Below the pieces are notes generated by a model. It saw nothing but the letters and a program-made list of their open reading frames with translations, made no database searches and was not told the DNA's origin. A DNA stretch of 64,000 bases from Mesaphorura yosii (Eukaryota; Arthropoda; Collembola; Poduromorpha; Tullbergiidae), in contig WIXG01000022.1 of the NCBI GenBank assembly GCA_009869945.1, positions 310,001 to 374,000 on the forward strand, read 5' to 3'. Positions within the stretch are counted from its first letter, which is position 1. Every line of letters begins with the position of its first letter. Shown here one piece after another: positions 1 through 14,631 of this stretch. Made by a program: the position numbers and the translations under genes.

Positions 1-3000
1 TCTCATTCATCCACCGCGAGACGAGAGCCATGATGATGATATTATTTCACCCTTTCCTTTGTCATGTACGAATTTATATTAGTTTCATTCTCTTTTGTAC
101 CACTTTATGTAAACGCTACGGATCTAATTCATTTACATTCGCCGTCCCGTCTCGCTCGCAACTCGCACTGTGCGTTTTCGCTTTTTAGTCACAACGTGAA
201 TTATTATTGTGTCATTATGGAAAACAATGCCGAAAGACAATGGGAATAGATTTGAGGAATTGTTCTATTCCAAAATGAAGGCAGCCCGAGCGAGCAGAGG
301 ACTCGACAAAGGCATGCAGACCGGGCCGGTTGTCTTCGTGGGAAGTGTGAACAGAATACAATTCAGTGATATCTACTATATATAATTGAAAATGAAAACA
401 GTATAAACGATTCTCAATTAATTTGAGAAGGAATGCAAGAATTAAATAATTGCAACGAAATTGAATACATCGAAATTGGTGCCGCTAAGAACTGAGACGA
501 AAATGAACGCAAATAATTACACATTTCAACCGATCAAATCATAGTCCAAAAATCAAATCTCACATTTAAACTCCGGTAAAAAGCTGATAGGAGTTTTGAA
601 TTTTCTCATAAATAAGAAATCACTAAAATAGTTGAAAATGTTGACGGTTCACTCGAAGTCAACTTAATTTATGTATCTACTTAAGTTAGAAATCACCAAT
701 AATTGATAGAAACTCCCGAAGGCCCAATCTCAAAAGTCCCCACCTGAAACATCGCAGACTCAAAAGCAGATAAGGGATTGGAAGAGGAGGCTGGACTGTG
801 AAGCGATGGAAGCCATAATTGCGCGAGAGGCTTCTGCTTCTGTTCGTGTCATGAGTGCAACGCAATTATAATTAAATTCCAGTGGGATAATTCCCGTAAT
901 CGCTTCTTGCATCTTGTTTTTTGCTGGTGCGACGACAAACATGCTTTGTTAGACCTAATGTAAGATTTTGTTATCAACAACAATAACGTCATCATCATGA
1001 GAGACTGCAATAATTAACTTGTAACCAACCGCTCGAGTAACTGTTCTCTGTCAATTTTACCGCTGTGGCCATTTCCTTCACTATTCGCACTCACACATAT
1101 GCAGACACGAACGCATGTTGTGTGCGTGCGGCTGTGCGACCATTTCATCCGTCCACAAATGGAAACCACCTTCAAATTCCTGGGCATGTAAATACACTAC
1201 ACACGCAATACATAAATTAAACACGCATTAAATTTGAATATTGATCGACCAAGTTGTCTTGTATTGTTACGAACGAATTCAACAACAATGGTAAACATTA
1301 GCTCGGAATTTTTTATTCTGTCGTTATTAAAATCTGTCTCAACCATCTCGTCGTTGCGGGGTCGAACACGAAGGCACACACGCATACGCAGTTAGAATTT
1401 TCGTCTTTGAAATGGTTGAATTCTCTTACAATGAGAATTGTGTGCGTGGAGACACGACGAAGACGAAACTTTCTACACAATGAAGAACGGCGATCCAATC
1501 AAATGCCACGACGGCTCGACGAGGTAGCCAGAATAATAAGGAAGAAGTATTTTTTGAAGGAAGGGACCGCACGCTGAGGTGTCTTTCTTGACGAGGAAAA
1601 ATATTTCTTGTCAAAAACGACATGGAGACACCCATCACAATCACATCATGACATCAATTTCAAAACGATGATAATAATAAATACAAAATTGTACCAGCAC
1701 AGCAACTGCTGCAGCCCCTTCGTTTCTTGCAGGCTAAGGCAGTCAGGACAAAACAGAATTATGTTTTTAATAAGCAGAGGCATAAAAAATCGTACGAGAA
1801 GTCGGAACTAGTCCGTTCATCCACGTCTTTTGCCTGTCTTTCGCTGCACAGGCCAATTAATTTTATTTTGATTTGATGAGAACAGCAGAGCGACGGAGCG
1901 AATGAGCAACGATCCATGTACGATTATGATTAACTTTGCGCATAGCTAGTTTCTTAGGTATTGACAAGCATGCCGACGCACATTTCATGCCAGGACAAAA
2001 CAGTAACAGCCGATCCTAGACAAAGACGAAAGTTGGCACGAATTCGATCAAGAACTATTTCTCGTGACTCTTCGGATGAACTTTCGCGCAGAAATAGAGT
2101 CGCTGCCCGCAACAATGAATTCGCGTGATCGCTACTTGAAAAATTGAGCCACGCAAAATTTTGATGGGAATCACGGCATCTCTCTCTTGCATTGTTACAA
2201 GAAATTGTTTGCATGTTTCGCGGTCTCCGCTCAGGTTCGAGTGCCAGCGCCAAGTTTAATCATCTCGGCATCGCGATCGCATGGCCCTACACAGTTCGTG
2301 TGGTATCTCGACGCATTGCCGCCCAAAATTGATGTGGCATTGTAACGATTGTGAAATAACCGAGAGCTCTTCGTCATGAATTCAAATTTTCATTCACAAT
2401 CCTTTCATTTCGCGTTTGCTATTATTCAAAGAGCAGAGTATACAAAATATGACATAGTATGGCACAGGAGAAAGACATCGTGATGAGAAAATTGTTCACA
2501 GTGCAGACGCAACAACACGCTACACGAGTTCTGCAATTGTGATCCCGAAATATATTAAATTCTGAGTCGCATTGTTATCTCGCCATGATTAATAATATCA
2601 AAAAATGCACGCGTTGCGAAGATCGTTTGCGTCCACAATGAGAACGGGTTCATGATTTAGGATTTGCTTGCTGTTCGTCAAGCAAAGCACACTGGTTGAG
2701 GCAAGCATGCACTCCCACCCCGAATTCAGTTCAATTTTGAAATCTGGTGATTGTGATTCCAAACGAAACAAGATGAAAAGATGAGGTACATGCACGGATC
2801 TCGTAAACCTCGCCTTTTCGTTCCTGCTGTCATTGTTGCGGTCGTATCATTTAATTCTGTTGCCCTTCACTTGCGTACTATTAATAATTTAAAAACTTTC
2901 ACGTGTGATCTCCATTCGTATTGTTGATATTATTAAACCTTTGAAATTGATGTCTATCTGCGGGATGAAAATCTTGCTTATAAAATAAGGCCTCGTTAGG

Positions 3001-6000
3001 CGCATAACCTGCAATAAGTCATACTACCAGGGTCACAGTCGCAATCGCAGTGAATTTTGTACTGAACTCGTCCTACCCTACACAAGTACGTGGTTTTGGT
3101 CTGTCCACCTCTCATCTATTATCGTTCATCCCTTTTCCTGTACGGCAGGAACAACTTCTTGACGACTGTCACAGTACTACGGGTCATGATTCTGACATCT
3201 GACTCGGAATGCATAGCGAAGGTAACGAGATAAAAAGGAGAAACATGACTTTTCGTGATTACTATTATTGATTTCCTATTGTTAGGTGCGTGTTGGAAGT
3301 CTGCTTTGTCCACAGAACTTGTCATACGATTATAAAAGCTGTGATTAATCGAATTTGAGGGCAAGGAACGAATCGAAATTCGATTCGAGGACTGCGAATT
3401 GCGCTTAAGCAATTGTCATCTTCAATTCTGAAGCTGAAACTTTCTGAGGCTGGGTTTAGTCCCTTCGAGATTCAATGAGGTATATGAAACACGAAATGAA
3501 TCAAATCTAGTGTCCCAAAATGCACGCACTACTGCTTTTATGGTGAATTTCATTCGTGCTTCATTTCGGAATCGGTTATCTTTCACACTCGAGTGAGGAT
3601 GTGAATGATGGACAAATATTCATATATTATTGCCACCGCGTCCGCTTACCCCAGCAAACAAAGAATGACGCGAGATTCATTCATCATGGCCGCTATCGTC
3701 AATGTATACTAAGCGCCAAATAACTGTTGTGATGATATGCCAGACGCAAGAAGAATGGAAGGAGTTGGCGAAATAGATCAAGTCGAGCCAAGTAAAGGAG
3801 AAAGAAACTAGTCGAAGCAGAAAAAGAAAGATATGAAGATCCAGCCGACAGCGGCGAAGAAGCAAGACATTTCTCAGTCACAGTCACAAAACGTAGACGG
3901 TAAAAGCTACGGCTTCGGCCACGACCAGCGCGAATAATGTGTACATGCAGCAAGCAAGCAAGCACTGCTCACTGTACTGAAAAAATATGAAATGTTGCCT
4001 TGTCAGTGCAGAAACGGAAAAGATATCCATCCGGCGCTCTTTCGGTTTTACTCCACTCTCCGAGAAAATATTCCTCACATAACTCTTCACACTCATTTTT
4101 CATTTTCACTGTGCAGTCTTTTTATTCCGAGCTCCTGCCTCGTGCACGCGAGTCGGTACAAAAATAAAGTCAAAATCTTAAGGAATCGGAGTACGCTGGA
4201 ATAATAATATTCGTAACTGTCTTTTTCCGCGTGCTTTTACTTGGGAAGACTTGTCATGATACATATATCACTACGCATTTAGATGCGTTTTCGGTCCTGA
4301 GCTGCGTTCGCGCTCTGTGAGTGTAACGGGATGATGATCGCATCATCATCCAACGCAAGTGCTGTACTCGCCTCATGTCTCTCGTGCACCGCACCGCGCG
4401 CCATGCTGAATTCCTATTCTTTTCTCTCTGCTCCTGGCTTGGCTTGTAACCCTCCCCACAAAACCGTCCATCATGGAAACGGAAAAGGGCAAGCGGAAAC
4501 GAAGAGAACAAGAGCAAAGTACAATGCTTTACTCGCAGCTCGACGGCACGGGCGGGCAGTGAATACATGCTGAATAAATAAGCAAGGATTTAGATTTTTT
4601 TATGTTGCGGTGGCTTCTTTAATGCATTCAGCCGTCGGATTGTTACCACACTGCTTTGCGTATTGATTTTCGGGGTTCGCGACTGACTACTTCAACAAAT
4701 TAATAGTTATGATAAAAGCAAGATTCTAAGCGCAAGTAACAACTAAGCCTGTTAATGAGCACTTGACTTTTCAACTCCTTGTACTTGCGTATGACCATTG
4801 AGGTCGCCTCCTCTTCAGTTTCCGTCGCGTTCTTTATGGTTTGTTTTGGTACATTAATTTAAGCACTCATCCCAACTGCACAGGCGGCTGGGAAGGCCAA
4901 ACAGAAATTATAAGCATGTAATGCGGTCGTTGTCAAAACACTTGTCTCAAAATAACTTCGACTCAAAGTGCTTTTTGTCTTAGCTTTGCCATTCCCTTTC
5001 AAGAAATAAAATTAAGCCTGTGCCTCGTCATTCGGCATGATTAAGATTACGGGTTTTATATTTATGCGTGTGTAAACAAGACAATAAAACTTTTAACCCT
5101 TTTCAGCCGTTGTGACTTTAATTTGTACGCACATGCTCATGATTGTTGATGGGCACGGCGTGCGTGCACTTGAATCAGACTTGAGACATTTAATGGCCCG
5201 GACCCTCACGCTCAACTCGACTCGTTCGTGCAATGACCCTTTTAACACATAAAACTCTTAAATGACGACGTTAAAGATAAAGTTACGTAATACTCCGCCG
5301 TAGTAAAGTTGTGCGTCTGTTTTTGTGAATGAATTCTTACAAAGTGGTAGTATTATATTTCTACGCATTGTAAAAGCCAGTTATCTTTATTTATGGACTC
5401 ATTTCTTTTTATTATCACATTTATGCCTTTTCTAAACGAGTCTCCCATCTATTACTTGCCACTTGCTACGCTTGCTTGCTACTGACAACGCAGGCGGTGT
5501 TGCACAAGGTCAGGGTTAAATGGCTCTCGACACAGACCGGCCGTGGACTGGATAGAGTTAATGGCAGTGAGCAACAAGTTTACGCGTATTAATACGGTAC
5601 AAAGCATGCGATGTGTATGGGATATTTATTGACATCATTAAAACTGCGCTCATGCTAATTCCGACCAATTCAACGACCCAGCGCAGGGGAACTCACCGTC
5701 AATGTGTTATGGTTCCTTTTGCTCCAGTGCAAGTGCGTGATTGGATCTAATTCACCTGCTCAGTTGCCGTACCCGCACTTGATTAACGTCAACGTCCACG
5801 GCTTTTGTTTCTGTGTCTTGTGAACTTGTATGTTCGGTGTAATGCTTACAGTCGAAACTCGTTACAACTTGGCTTCCCGTGACCAAAGGCATGAACTCGA
5901 CTCGGAGCGGCGGACTGAGATTAATTTCTAATCCAAAAACTATGTTCACTCTCATCAAGCTGTCAAGGAATGCGAATGTTTCTTCACGTGCGCACTGATC

Positions 6001-9000
6001 GCCGTGTGCAACTAATTATTTGACAGCTAAATGCAGAAAAGTTCTCGCGGAACTTTGCGAGCGCGAACTTGCTTGGCTCTTAGATGAATTAATCACTTAA
6101 TACAAGCACGCGGGCGAAGGCACCAAACATGGACTATCAAAACTGAAAGTTAACCGACAAGCGCAATTTGTAATTCAAAACTGAACCATGTTTCGAACTT
6201 TAAACATGATGATGATAAATACGCCCTTCAGACAGGAAGAATTTCAAGAAAAAAGCCAGGAAAAGGAGGACTTTTGTTTTCGCTGCAGACCTCACCTTAA
6301 GTAACCACCAAATACAAGGAACAAACATCAAAGGAAATGCAGGAAAGTGCAATTACGTATTCAGCGGGCATATTTTATGACACTATTTGTCTGTCAGTGC
6401 CAAATGCCTGGGATTTCTGCTTGAAAAATTGAAGTTCATGCAAAAAGGGAAAGGATGAGTCCGAAATATAAGGGATTGAATAATAATTCGTAAACAAGTA
6501 ATAAAAAGGCAAAGGCAAAGACCAAGAATTGACAAACGTAAAATATTCAGCGCGCATAATTGCAGCAACTGCCGGGAGCATCTCTTCAAGCCAGAGATGC
6601 CGAGAAGGGCAAAGTGCAGAACAATGAAGAGGGAAGGGTTATGAAAGAGCAAGCAAAGATCGGAGGTAATCATAAACTCATGCAAATGACCTCGAACCCA
6701 CAACACAATTGCATCGGCGCAATTGCATCTGGTCGTAATGAATTCTCCTATTGTATTACGTATTATATTATATTGCATTTATTGGTGTCGTAAATTTTTC
6801 TTCAAAAAGGCAATGTTTATGTTTACGAGATCAGACCATACAATCCACCAGGAAAAAGGAAACGATTGATTGTAGGAGACGTGAGCTTAAAATGTTCAAG
6901 TAGTTCAAGCTCCTTGCGCTTGAAGACAATAAGAGAAGCTTAGGATTAGGCAAAAAAAATTTACGTCGTACTGAATTGGCATAGTAAGGTAGCAATTGAA
7001 CAAATTCCAGTGCTAATCCAGTGAACAGAAAATAGCATACGAAAAACTCATCATGCACGAGGTTCGGTATTGCGCCATTGTGCCTTGAATTATGCTCTCG
7101 GAGTGCCTGTGAGAACTAAAACAAATGTTTCCGTGCCTGTTGAGATCGCCGGAATTAAGTAATCGTTTTCAGTCTGTGCCGTGTTTGTTTCTACCTCTGC
7201 CAAAATAATTGTTTCTTGCATGGTGAGCACTCTTTTCCTAAAAAGTAATTTATATCATCTTCTAGTTCACATAATAAGCTCATTCATTTATTGCCGTTGC
7301 TCATTCGACTCTGTTTTTTTAGAAATGTGCTCGGTATATCTGCAAAGACTGCATAGTGAGATTACGTAAATTCATTCGTCATTTAAATTAACATAGTTCT
7401 GGTAAGCAAAACAAATAAATTAGCACGTTTCCTCTTTGGTGGCACTAAATGATGACAAATATACACTTTTGTGTGGAGAGGACAAAAAGAAGTGAACTGC
7501 GAATTTTTCGATCATGGGTGAAGAATTTTCTAATTAGCTCAGGCACTAGCACTGAACGCTGCTTCTCTCGAATGGAATAATAATTTACCGAACAACCGAC
7601 GGACCGACCGCCTTGCTGAGTTGTTTAGAATCACATTCATTACGCAGAACACACGCTCACGACACATACTGTGCGTGCATAAAATGGCCCACAAAAAATG
7701 CTACCCTTTTGCATGGAGAATAAGAGTCCAGAGTTGAAAAACGGAAACATGCTTATGAATTGATACGCATGGCATAGTGTGCTAGCGGAAATGAGCACTT
7801 TGTTTAGAATTTTGTATGCAAGTAGCACAGTAAAAACTTATTTAAGAGTAAAATCAATTGTGATTCATTCGTTACTTCACTTGTGATGCTTACGAAATAC
7901 GCAAGCTGCATTTTCTTGTATTAAGCACGCTCGAGTCTTACTTTTCACGGCTTTCAAGTTTTGGGCATTGCATTTTTTGCGTTGTCTGTGCATGAACATG
8001 CTGAAGGCTCAAATGATATGACCGACGTGACCGAGTAAAAGATGAGACGAGATAAAGAGACTCAGGTAAACCAGTTTCCGAGTTTTACAACTCATGCTAA
8101 GAATAGACTGCATTTTTCGGCTGTGCAGTGGAGCTTGCATGCTTGTAGTATGGCTGGAGTAAAGACCGAGCCGGAGTACGAGTGCTCGAGTTCTTGAAAG
8201 TGACGATTTTATTGCACGGTGATTTGGAGGATTTATGGAGTGTTTACATGGAACTAGACAATAATGTTTCCCAAAGCTTCCATTCATTTTGTTCCTGCCT
8301 TCAATGGTGCGTTGACTCCTTGCTGCCGTGTTTGTACTTCTTACCTCGTTCTTATTTATACCACTGCCGCGAGATCACAGATTTCACTTTCACCTTGATC
8401 CACCAGGTTAAATTGTTGTCATTTGACATGCTGAAGCGATCCAGGCTCTGGGTATTTTTATGTCTCGAACTCAGCCGAACTAAAACTAAGTCATCAAAAA
8501 TTGCCGATGGGAACACAACCGTTGCTTATGGGTTATTAAATGGAAGCTGGACAAAGTATTAAATGGCATTATTCGGGGTAAATCCTGCACCTGCAATCTT
8601 TCTTTTTTCCGCATATGAAGCTGGTGCCGCTTTTAATTCGATTTTAAATATAATGTAAAACAAAATAAAAGTAAAGTGGGCAGACGATGACGACAGACGT
8701 TGGACGATGATCTTGGTGATGATGGCAAAGAGATAGAGAAATGGCCGCTTAGCGTAGATTGCTGCATGTTTGTTGAAATATTACGAGTCTGCAGCTCCGT
8801 ACTGCTTTTATCTCATCCATCATCTTGATGTCTTTGTTGGCCTCCATTAGTGATCCATCAACCAACAATGTAAATATGTGTGAGACGAGATGAGCGTGAT
8901 ATATTGTATTTTCATTTAATGCAATCCATGAATTTTGTGTGCGTTACGTCCTGTTGAAGGATTGGAAGACAAAGGTAGTTGAAAAACATGCGTTCGCATT

Positions 9001-12000
9001 ATGAAATTCTTTTTTATATCTCACTTCACTTACAAAACAAGTAAGCAAGATAGGCGTTTGTTTAAAATATGCTATGCGTCAACCTCAAAACTATTCATGG
9101 CCTAGCGCAGTTTTGAGTCTTGAATCAATACAAGGCATTAAAATCCACGAAGGCGAAACTCGTAATTTAAAAAAATTGCATAATACTGAATGAAAGTAAT
9201 TTATTTTGAATCAAAATGTCATTTTGCATTGTAGTCTACATTTTGAATGCAAGTAATTTAAACAAGGGCACTCTCCGGAGAGGTTGATGAATTTTACATT
9301 TTGAAAAACAGGCACGACGCAACATGCTTGAATTAACTTTTAAGTTGGAGAGAAATTACCAGGCGAACAGGGTCTTTCAGTGGAACAGGCGAAAGAATTC
9401 AAATTTCCAACAGGAAGAGAGTGATTCGGAGTGTTGCATCGCGCCGCGCGCACAAGAAACAAGTAAAAATACTTACATCGAAAAACCCATCGCGAAAGGC
9501 GAAAGCAAAATCGAAAAACGGAGCGAGAGAGACAGCAAGACAATAATAAATGGGTAAAGGGTCTGTCGGCTGAGCTGCTGCGTGAGTGCTGCTAGCGCGA
9601 GAGACGAATGAGCGATACATTATCACCACATGAAGGACCCATGACTCATTGTCCAAATCAATAGTATTTGGCGTGTAACAAATATCGTTTCCCATTTTTG
9701 CTCAAACTCTTGCGCCTTGCTTCCACACTCGCCATGCCACGCTCGCGCTTGTACGAGCAAGGACGACCGGGGGCAATCTCGCGAGCAAATGGAAGCGGGC
9801 GGAAGGAGATTTATCACTGAGAACCGAGCGAAAACAAAATTGTTTCAAATTCAAATTACAATTGACTTTTATTAAAATCACGAGTGACGAACGCATTCTT
9901 ACAAGATTCTTCACTTTAGCCCCAAGCGCAACCGCATCTCTCCTCATGCGGAAATATCGTGCTTCCTAAAAATTGAAAACATAGCACGAATTTGTAAAAA
10001 TTCGACGCACTTATAATTGCGAATGGAAATGAAGCAATTAGATCGAGTGGGGTGACATTTCCTCCAAGTCCCATCCTGGCACTGTCAAAGTCAAAGATGT
10101 TGGCCGACCCTTTTCCTGGTCTCATTTATTATCGCCGCATTTTAAAGACACATTAATCTCAAATGTCATTGAACTATAATTAGATTAGATCTGAAGAACG
10201 AATTAATATGAGCGGTATAATTAAAATGACATTACTGCCGCTGCCGGCTCCACCGCAGAATGCCAGAGTAATGCGAAGGAGGAAGAACTGAACTGAATTG
10301 AAATGTTCTGGTAATGACTTTGACGGTAATGCACTAGTTGGTGTTCCTATTTCGAAAAAATTGAGCTCGACAAAGCAACGTACAGAATAGTAGTTTTGCA
10401 TTTCGCGTTTTTGATGTGAAACGAAATTGTATTCAACGAAAAAGAAATGGGCCGGTCTTACATCAATTTTTTACATTCTTTCCTGGCACATCGCGTGGAG
10501 GTTGGAACAATATAATGCGTTCGTGAAGGAAATTGCTGTGCATGTACAATGTAATGTGCCCGTACACAAATTTAAATTTTAACATGCAATGCTGCACCTA
10601 CGAACTTTTTTGTTGCGAAAACCAGAGGCACAGCATAAAATATGGACTGCTGGGAGGATTCTTCTCAGGCGCGGCGGAGAAACGGCGGCTCCACGCAAGC
10701 AGGCTGCGGCGTGCGTGAAATCCACTTTTGAAATGCCTGCTCAAAATATTAGGACCAGAAAAAATTCACGAGAACAACAAAGTCTTGCTTTTAGAAATGT
10801 TGGTCATTAGTACCTGTCGCAATGTGCGACTCCCAATTCTAATTCAACTTCCAAGAGCAATTCACGATTCAGGGCAAGTGAAAATCAAGCCCTGCATTCA
10901 ATTTAATAATGTTAACAATTAACAATAAATTCTTGTTCATTCTGGACTTCAAAATGGTGAACTGTGCAACCTGTCGATCAATACGCTATCACGTCTTTGT
11001 TAATGTTTTCATAGTTTGTAGGTTTAGGAATAAATGTCACCAAGCCCTCTATAATCCTGCCCCATGATTTTTGGTGTCTTGAAGTCTTTCAGAATAACTC
11101 TCGGCACTTTGTTTCTTCTATATTCTGTCCCGACCTCACCCAGTCATAAGTAAAAGCTGGAGAAACCGCTTGGACGAATCTTAATGTAGGAGTTGGACTG
11201 AGAAAGCAATACGATGTATGGATCAAGTCGCTCGAAAAGAAGAAAAACGATGAGAAGCCCATTATCATTAGGGATAAAGAAATCGGTTTGGAATCATCAT
11301 TAAGTTGCTGAATGCTGAGCAACCAAGAGAGAACATAAGAAGGTGCATTTTTCTTTCCAGATGAAAGAAGGAAACTGTGAGATGCGAGTTATGCACTCAG
11401 GCACCTGAAATGGATAATGTCCTGGATAAGCAGCCGAAGCAGCGGCAAAATGGAACTAACTTCGTCGTTGTGGGAGAAAAATGGAAAAAATTGCTACTGT
11501 ATTTCTTCTCGGATATGCATTCAACTCAGTACTCAAGCCATCTTGTCCTTTCCTCCGGTCCGTAATGCATTTTTGCTCGGTTTGGCATTTGGCTGCACTT
11601 TCCGACGTCATTTACGAAATGAGCGGAAAACCGGGCTTTCAAAGTGTAAATATTTTTCTCCCAAACAATTCTTTTTATTTATCTTGTGTCGTAAAATGTC
11701 GCTGCTTCGGTCCACGTCAAATGTAAACAACGCGCCAACCCGGTGGATAGAAGAGAACCAACAATTCAATATGTAAAGGCATTAGAGAGACAGCAAGCTC
11801 AGTACAAGCCAAGCGAGGTTTGATGAAAATGTCCATATTCATGTCGGCGCAGTAGGCGGCAAATGATTTTTGACAGGAAGAATTCCATTTTGATCATTTC
11901 AAATACCAATGACCATGGTTATGATAATGGCGACGGCTGTGATGACTTGAATTTAAGTTTCCTTCCTTTTCGGCGGACAAAGTCATTTACACCGTCTCCG

Positions 12001-13784
12001 CGCAGTGTCGTCTGCTGGACAAATATTTTATTTATAAGGATGGACAGAATTTCGTGTTTTGAGTAAGGCGTTCATTTCCTGCCTAAAATATTATTCCGAT
12101 AGGAGCAAGTCGTGAAGTGGTCTTTTGAGTCTGCCTTTAATTTAAGCGTAGGCAAAAGCAAAGCCAACATTTCAATTAACTAAGCGTGTATTTTCAGAAG
12201 GCCCACACTTGTATTTGTACTTGTACTGAATTCCAAGTCTCTCAACCAACAGCGCAGGACGTCGGAAGTAGGAAGGTATTAATAATAATCTATGCTGGAT
12301 TATTATTCGTTGAAGATTTACGCATTCTCCGAGCAGCAACTCGCCAGTTTGCCAGCGTAAATTGACGGAATGGGATAAAACGAAACGTTACCCATTTACA
12401 AATGGAAACGACGACGGTTCGGAGGACGAATAATCAAGACGTGAAGCGAAAAGGATGGATTTAGAATGGATGAAGTCTATTTTTTCTGCTTTTTTCCACG
12501 TCTTCACGTTGGTTGGTTATGCATTTCAGAAATGACGATCCTATTCTCGCCTGCGCTTGGCGGTCGGAGTGGTGAAAAGACGAAGGGAAAGAAGAAAACG
12601 GATCGTGTTGACTTTGATTGAGGAGAGACATTAATACATGTTAGCCAAGGCGAATCCCGTTTCCCATACTTTTGTTAAATGAGCCCTACACATATCATCG
12701 CGTGAATAATGAGTTTGAATGTCTATCTCATATGTCAAACGCATCGCCAACCTACCACTTTTTTACTTTACTTTTTGGTTTAGTAATTCCGTATGAGTGT
12801 GTTTCGGTGTCGGTGATGATGAACAAACTTGTGAAGTAAAGTTCGGCAGCGGCACATGCGAAGATCACAAGAGTTTGCGTTGCGGTATTTCGTGCACCAG
12901 ACAAAGCGCATGCAAACACTCATTGGTCGATTGCCATATTTGATCTTCTCGATGAACCACGAACCATAGAATGAACGAGCCAAGTTGCCTGGCAGGCAGC
13001 AGTCAGACCACAGCAGCAGCAGTTTGTAAATTAATTAAGAGAAATTCCATATCTTAAACGACGTGCCTGCACTCTCCAATCTTTCATCTTCCGAGCTTGT
13101 CATTTACACTTGATCAATTTGACTTGGAATTATGTATAGGATTACAAATTGACTCCAACACGTGTATCCCTTGCATGTGCTTTTGCTTTGCCCCGCACTC
13201 GATTATAATAATTCGTTTGCCATCAGCTTGCTTGCATTTGTCAACTCATCGTCTTCTTCCTGCCAACGTCAAAAGCCTCACATTCAACATTCTCCGACTC
13301 TCCTGTTCAATATAATTCTTCTGGTTGTATTGTATTCACCCTTCCAATGTGCCATGATTCTTGAAGCTGGGTCTAGATCGACATTAATGTCCGCAACGCA
13401 ATTTAAAATTTCAGGTGTTGATGAGTGATGACTACTGCTCAAGTATCCCAAAAAATTGCAGTGTAATGCTCAAAAATCTTAAGATTGTTAAATTAATGTC
13501 TTTGTTTTTCACCTGTAGACATTAAAAGGTAAATGATCATGCTGAAAGAATTTCCATAAAATTGACTGTTCCCTTGTTTTGTTGTCGATTTCGGTGACAT
13601 GAAAGCAAGAGCTGGAAAACAGATTTTAATTGACAGCGCGAGGAGATTCAAGGCCAGACCACAGCATAGCGACTACTGACTATTGACGCATTTTAGTCAC
13701 TATGTGTGCTGTACTCCTGTGCTTCTTTGATTTCCAAAACAACCCCACAACACGAGTTCAAGATCATTATTTGACTCTGATTGC
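1..13784. other. Gene-free left flank
   Basis: I see no supportable gene here. Open frames are short (126 codons or fewer), overlap each other on both strands, have no recognisable domains, and do not join across phased splice sites. There is no homeobox, no YPWM and no tRNA-like box pair. Given ftz and Scr to the right on the + strand, the ancestral arthropod order would put Antp on this side; nothing of its coding exons is visible, so this could be its 3' flank or plain intergenic DNA. Small local features: GCAAGCAAGCAAGC near 3952, and two near-copies of a roughly 15-bp AT-rich motif ending in AGTAATTTA near 9192 and 9246. Confidence 0.55.
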
Positions 13785-13821
13785 TATTTAAACGCGCCGA
13801 TTCGAACTTTCTGCTTCAATT
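13785..13821 (+). promoter_or_regulatory. Candidate core promoter of the insulin-like gene
   Basis: A TATA-like box TATTTAAA lies at 13785-13792 and an initiator-like TCAATT at 13816-13821. Taking the A of TCA as +1 (13818), the box starts at -33, the usual spacing, and leaves a 5' leader of about 47 nt before the ATG at 13865. This is seen in sequence only; no transcript end is known. Confidence 0.4.
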
Positions 13822-13864
13822 TTAATCCGAGGACATTAACGAAAGCTTCGAAACGTTGTTGAAT

Positions 13865-14611
13865 ATGGCCCTTTTGAAGCAGATTTCAGTTTTTCTTTTC
13901 CTTTTTGTGGTTCACGACACTTTCCACCAGGCGACAGCCCCAGATCCCGAATATTGGGACTTGCCGGACTGCAGTGCCACAAGAATTAAACAGCTTCTCT
14001 ATCGTGTTTGTATTATGTTCAAGCGAAGCGTAAGTTATTTCATCAAAACCCGCCCGATTGAAAGCGAACAAAAGTTTATGGAAGGCACTCCACGTAAATG
14101 ATTTTTCAATTTCTATGACTCTGAATGTATCACAATTCTGCTTTAAAAAGTTACATTTTCTTCAGGCCAACACCTTATGAAGATGCTTGGTCGCTATTTT
14201 CGGATGGCCTTATCCGACAGCGACGAGGACGATATGACTGGTCCCGTGGTTCAGAGATACCCGACGAGATACTACTTGCCAAGTGGATCCATCAACTCCA
14301 GCAATCCCCTGGCGTCCTACTTCTCGATGAATGCAGTCACAGACTCAAACAAGAAAATGACCTACTACCTGAATAAATACGAAGACGTCGGAAATGAAAT
14401 TGACTTCAAGGGCGGACGGCGCAAACGAGATACCGATAATGAGGAGGACAGCTTGGTCAATCGTGTCAAGCGACAGATAGAGACCTTGATTGCGTCCTGC
14501 TGCAGCCCGTCGGGCTGCAACAAAATGGATTTCATCCGATTGGAAGAAATGTACCCAATCTGTAGCACAGGTGCCGCAGGAAGTGATGGTGAAGCTGAAG
14601 CTTCGGGATAA
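13865..14611 (+). CDS. Insulin/relaxin-superfamily prohormone (insulin-like peptide)
   Basis: Exons 13865-14093 and 14166-14611; 72-nt GT-AG intron, phase 1; 224 residues. ATG 13865 is chosen because the upstream part of the open frame begins with TTG, and this Met starts a hydrophobic signal peptide (about residues 1-25). The B-chain-like segment follows at once (C36 and C49, LLYRVC core). A long connecting peptide ends with basic sites RRKR (161-164) and RVKR (176-179), fitting furin-type cleavage. The A-chain-like segment has C188-C189, C194 and C209. Six cysteines in B-C-A order mark the superfamily. Spacing is unusual: B chain C-x12-C rather than x11, A chain CC-x4-C-x14-C rather than CC-x3-C-x8-C. 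A relaxin/Dilp8-gonadulin or androgenic-gland-type member is possible; I cannot decide which. AATAAA lies 15 nt after the stop. Likely a secreted hormone. Confidence 0.85.
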
Positions 14612-14625
14612 CGACGAGTCTTGCA

Positions 14626-14631
14626 AATAAA
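14626..14631 (+). terminator. Poly(A) signal of the insulin-like gene
   Basis: Canonical AATAAA starting 15 nt downstream of the TAA stop, implying a very short 3' UTR. Confidence 0.6.

Noticed and set aside
2221-2260. GGTTCGAGT (tRNA B-box-like)
   Set aside because: No A box, acceptor stem or cloverleaf could be built around it on either strand.
13856-13864. Upstream TTG start for the insulin-like ORF
   Set aside because: Non-ATG; the ATG at 13865 begins a proper signal peptide.
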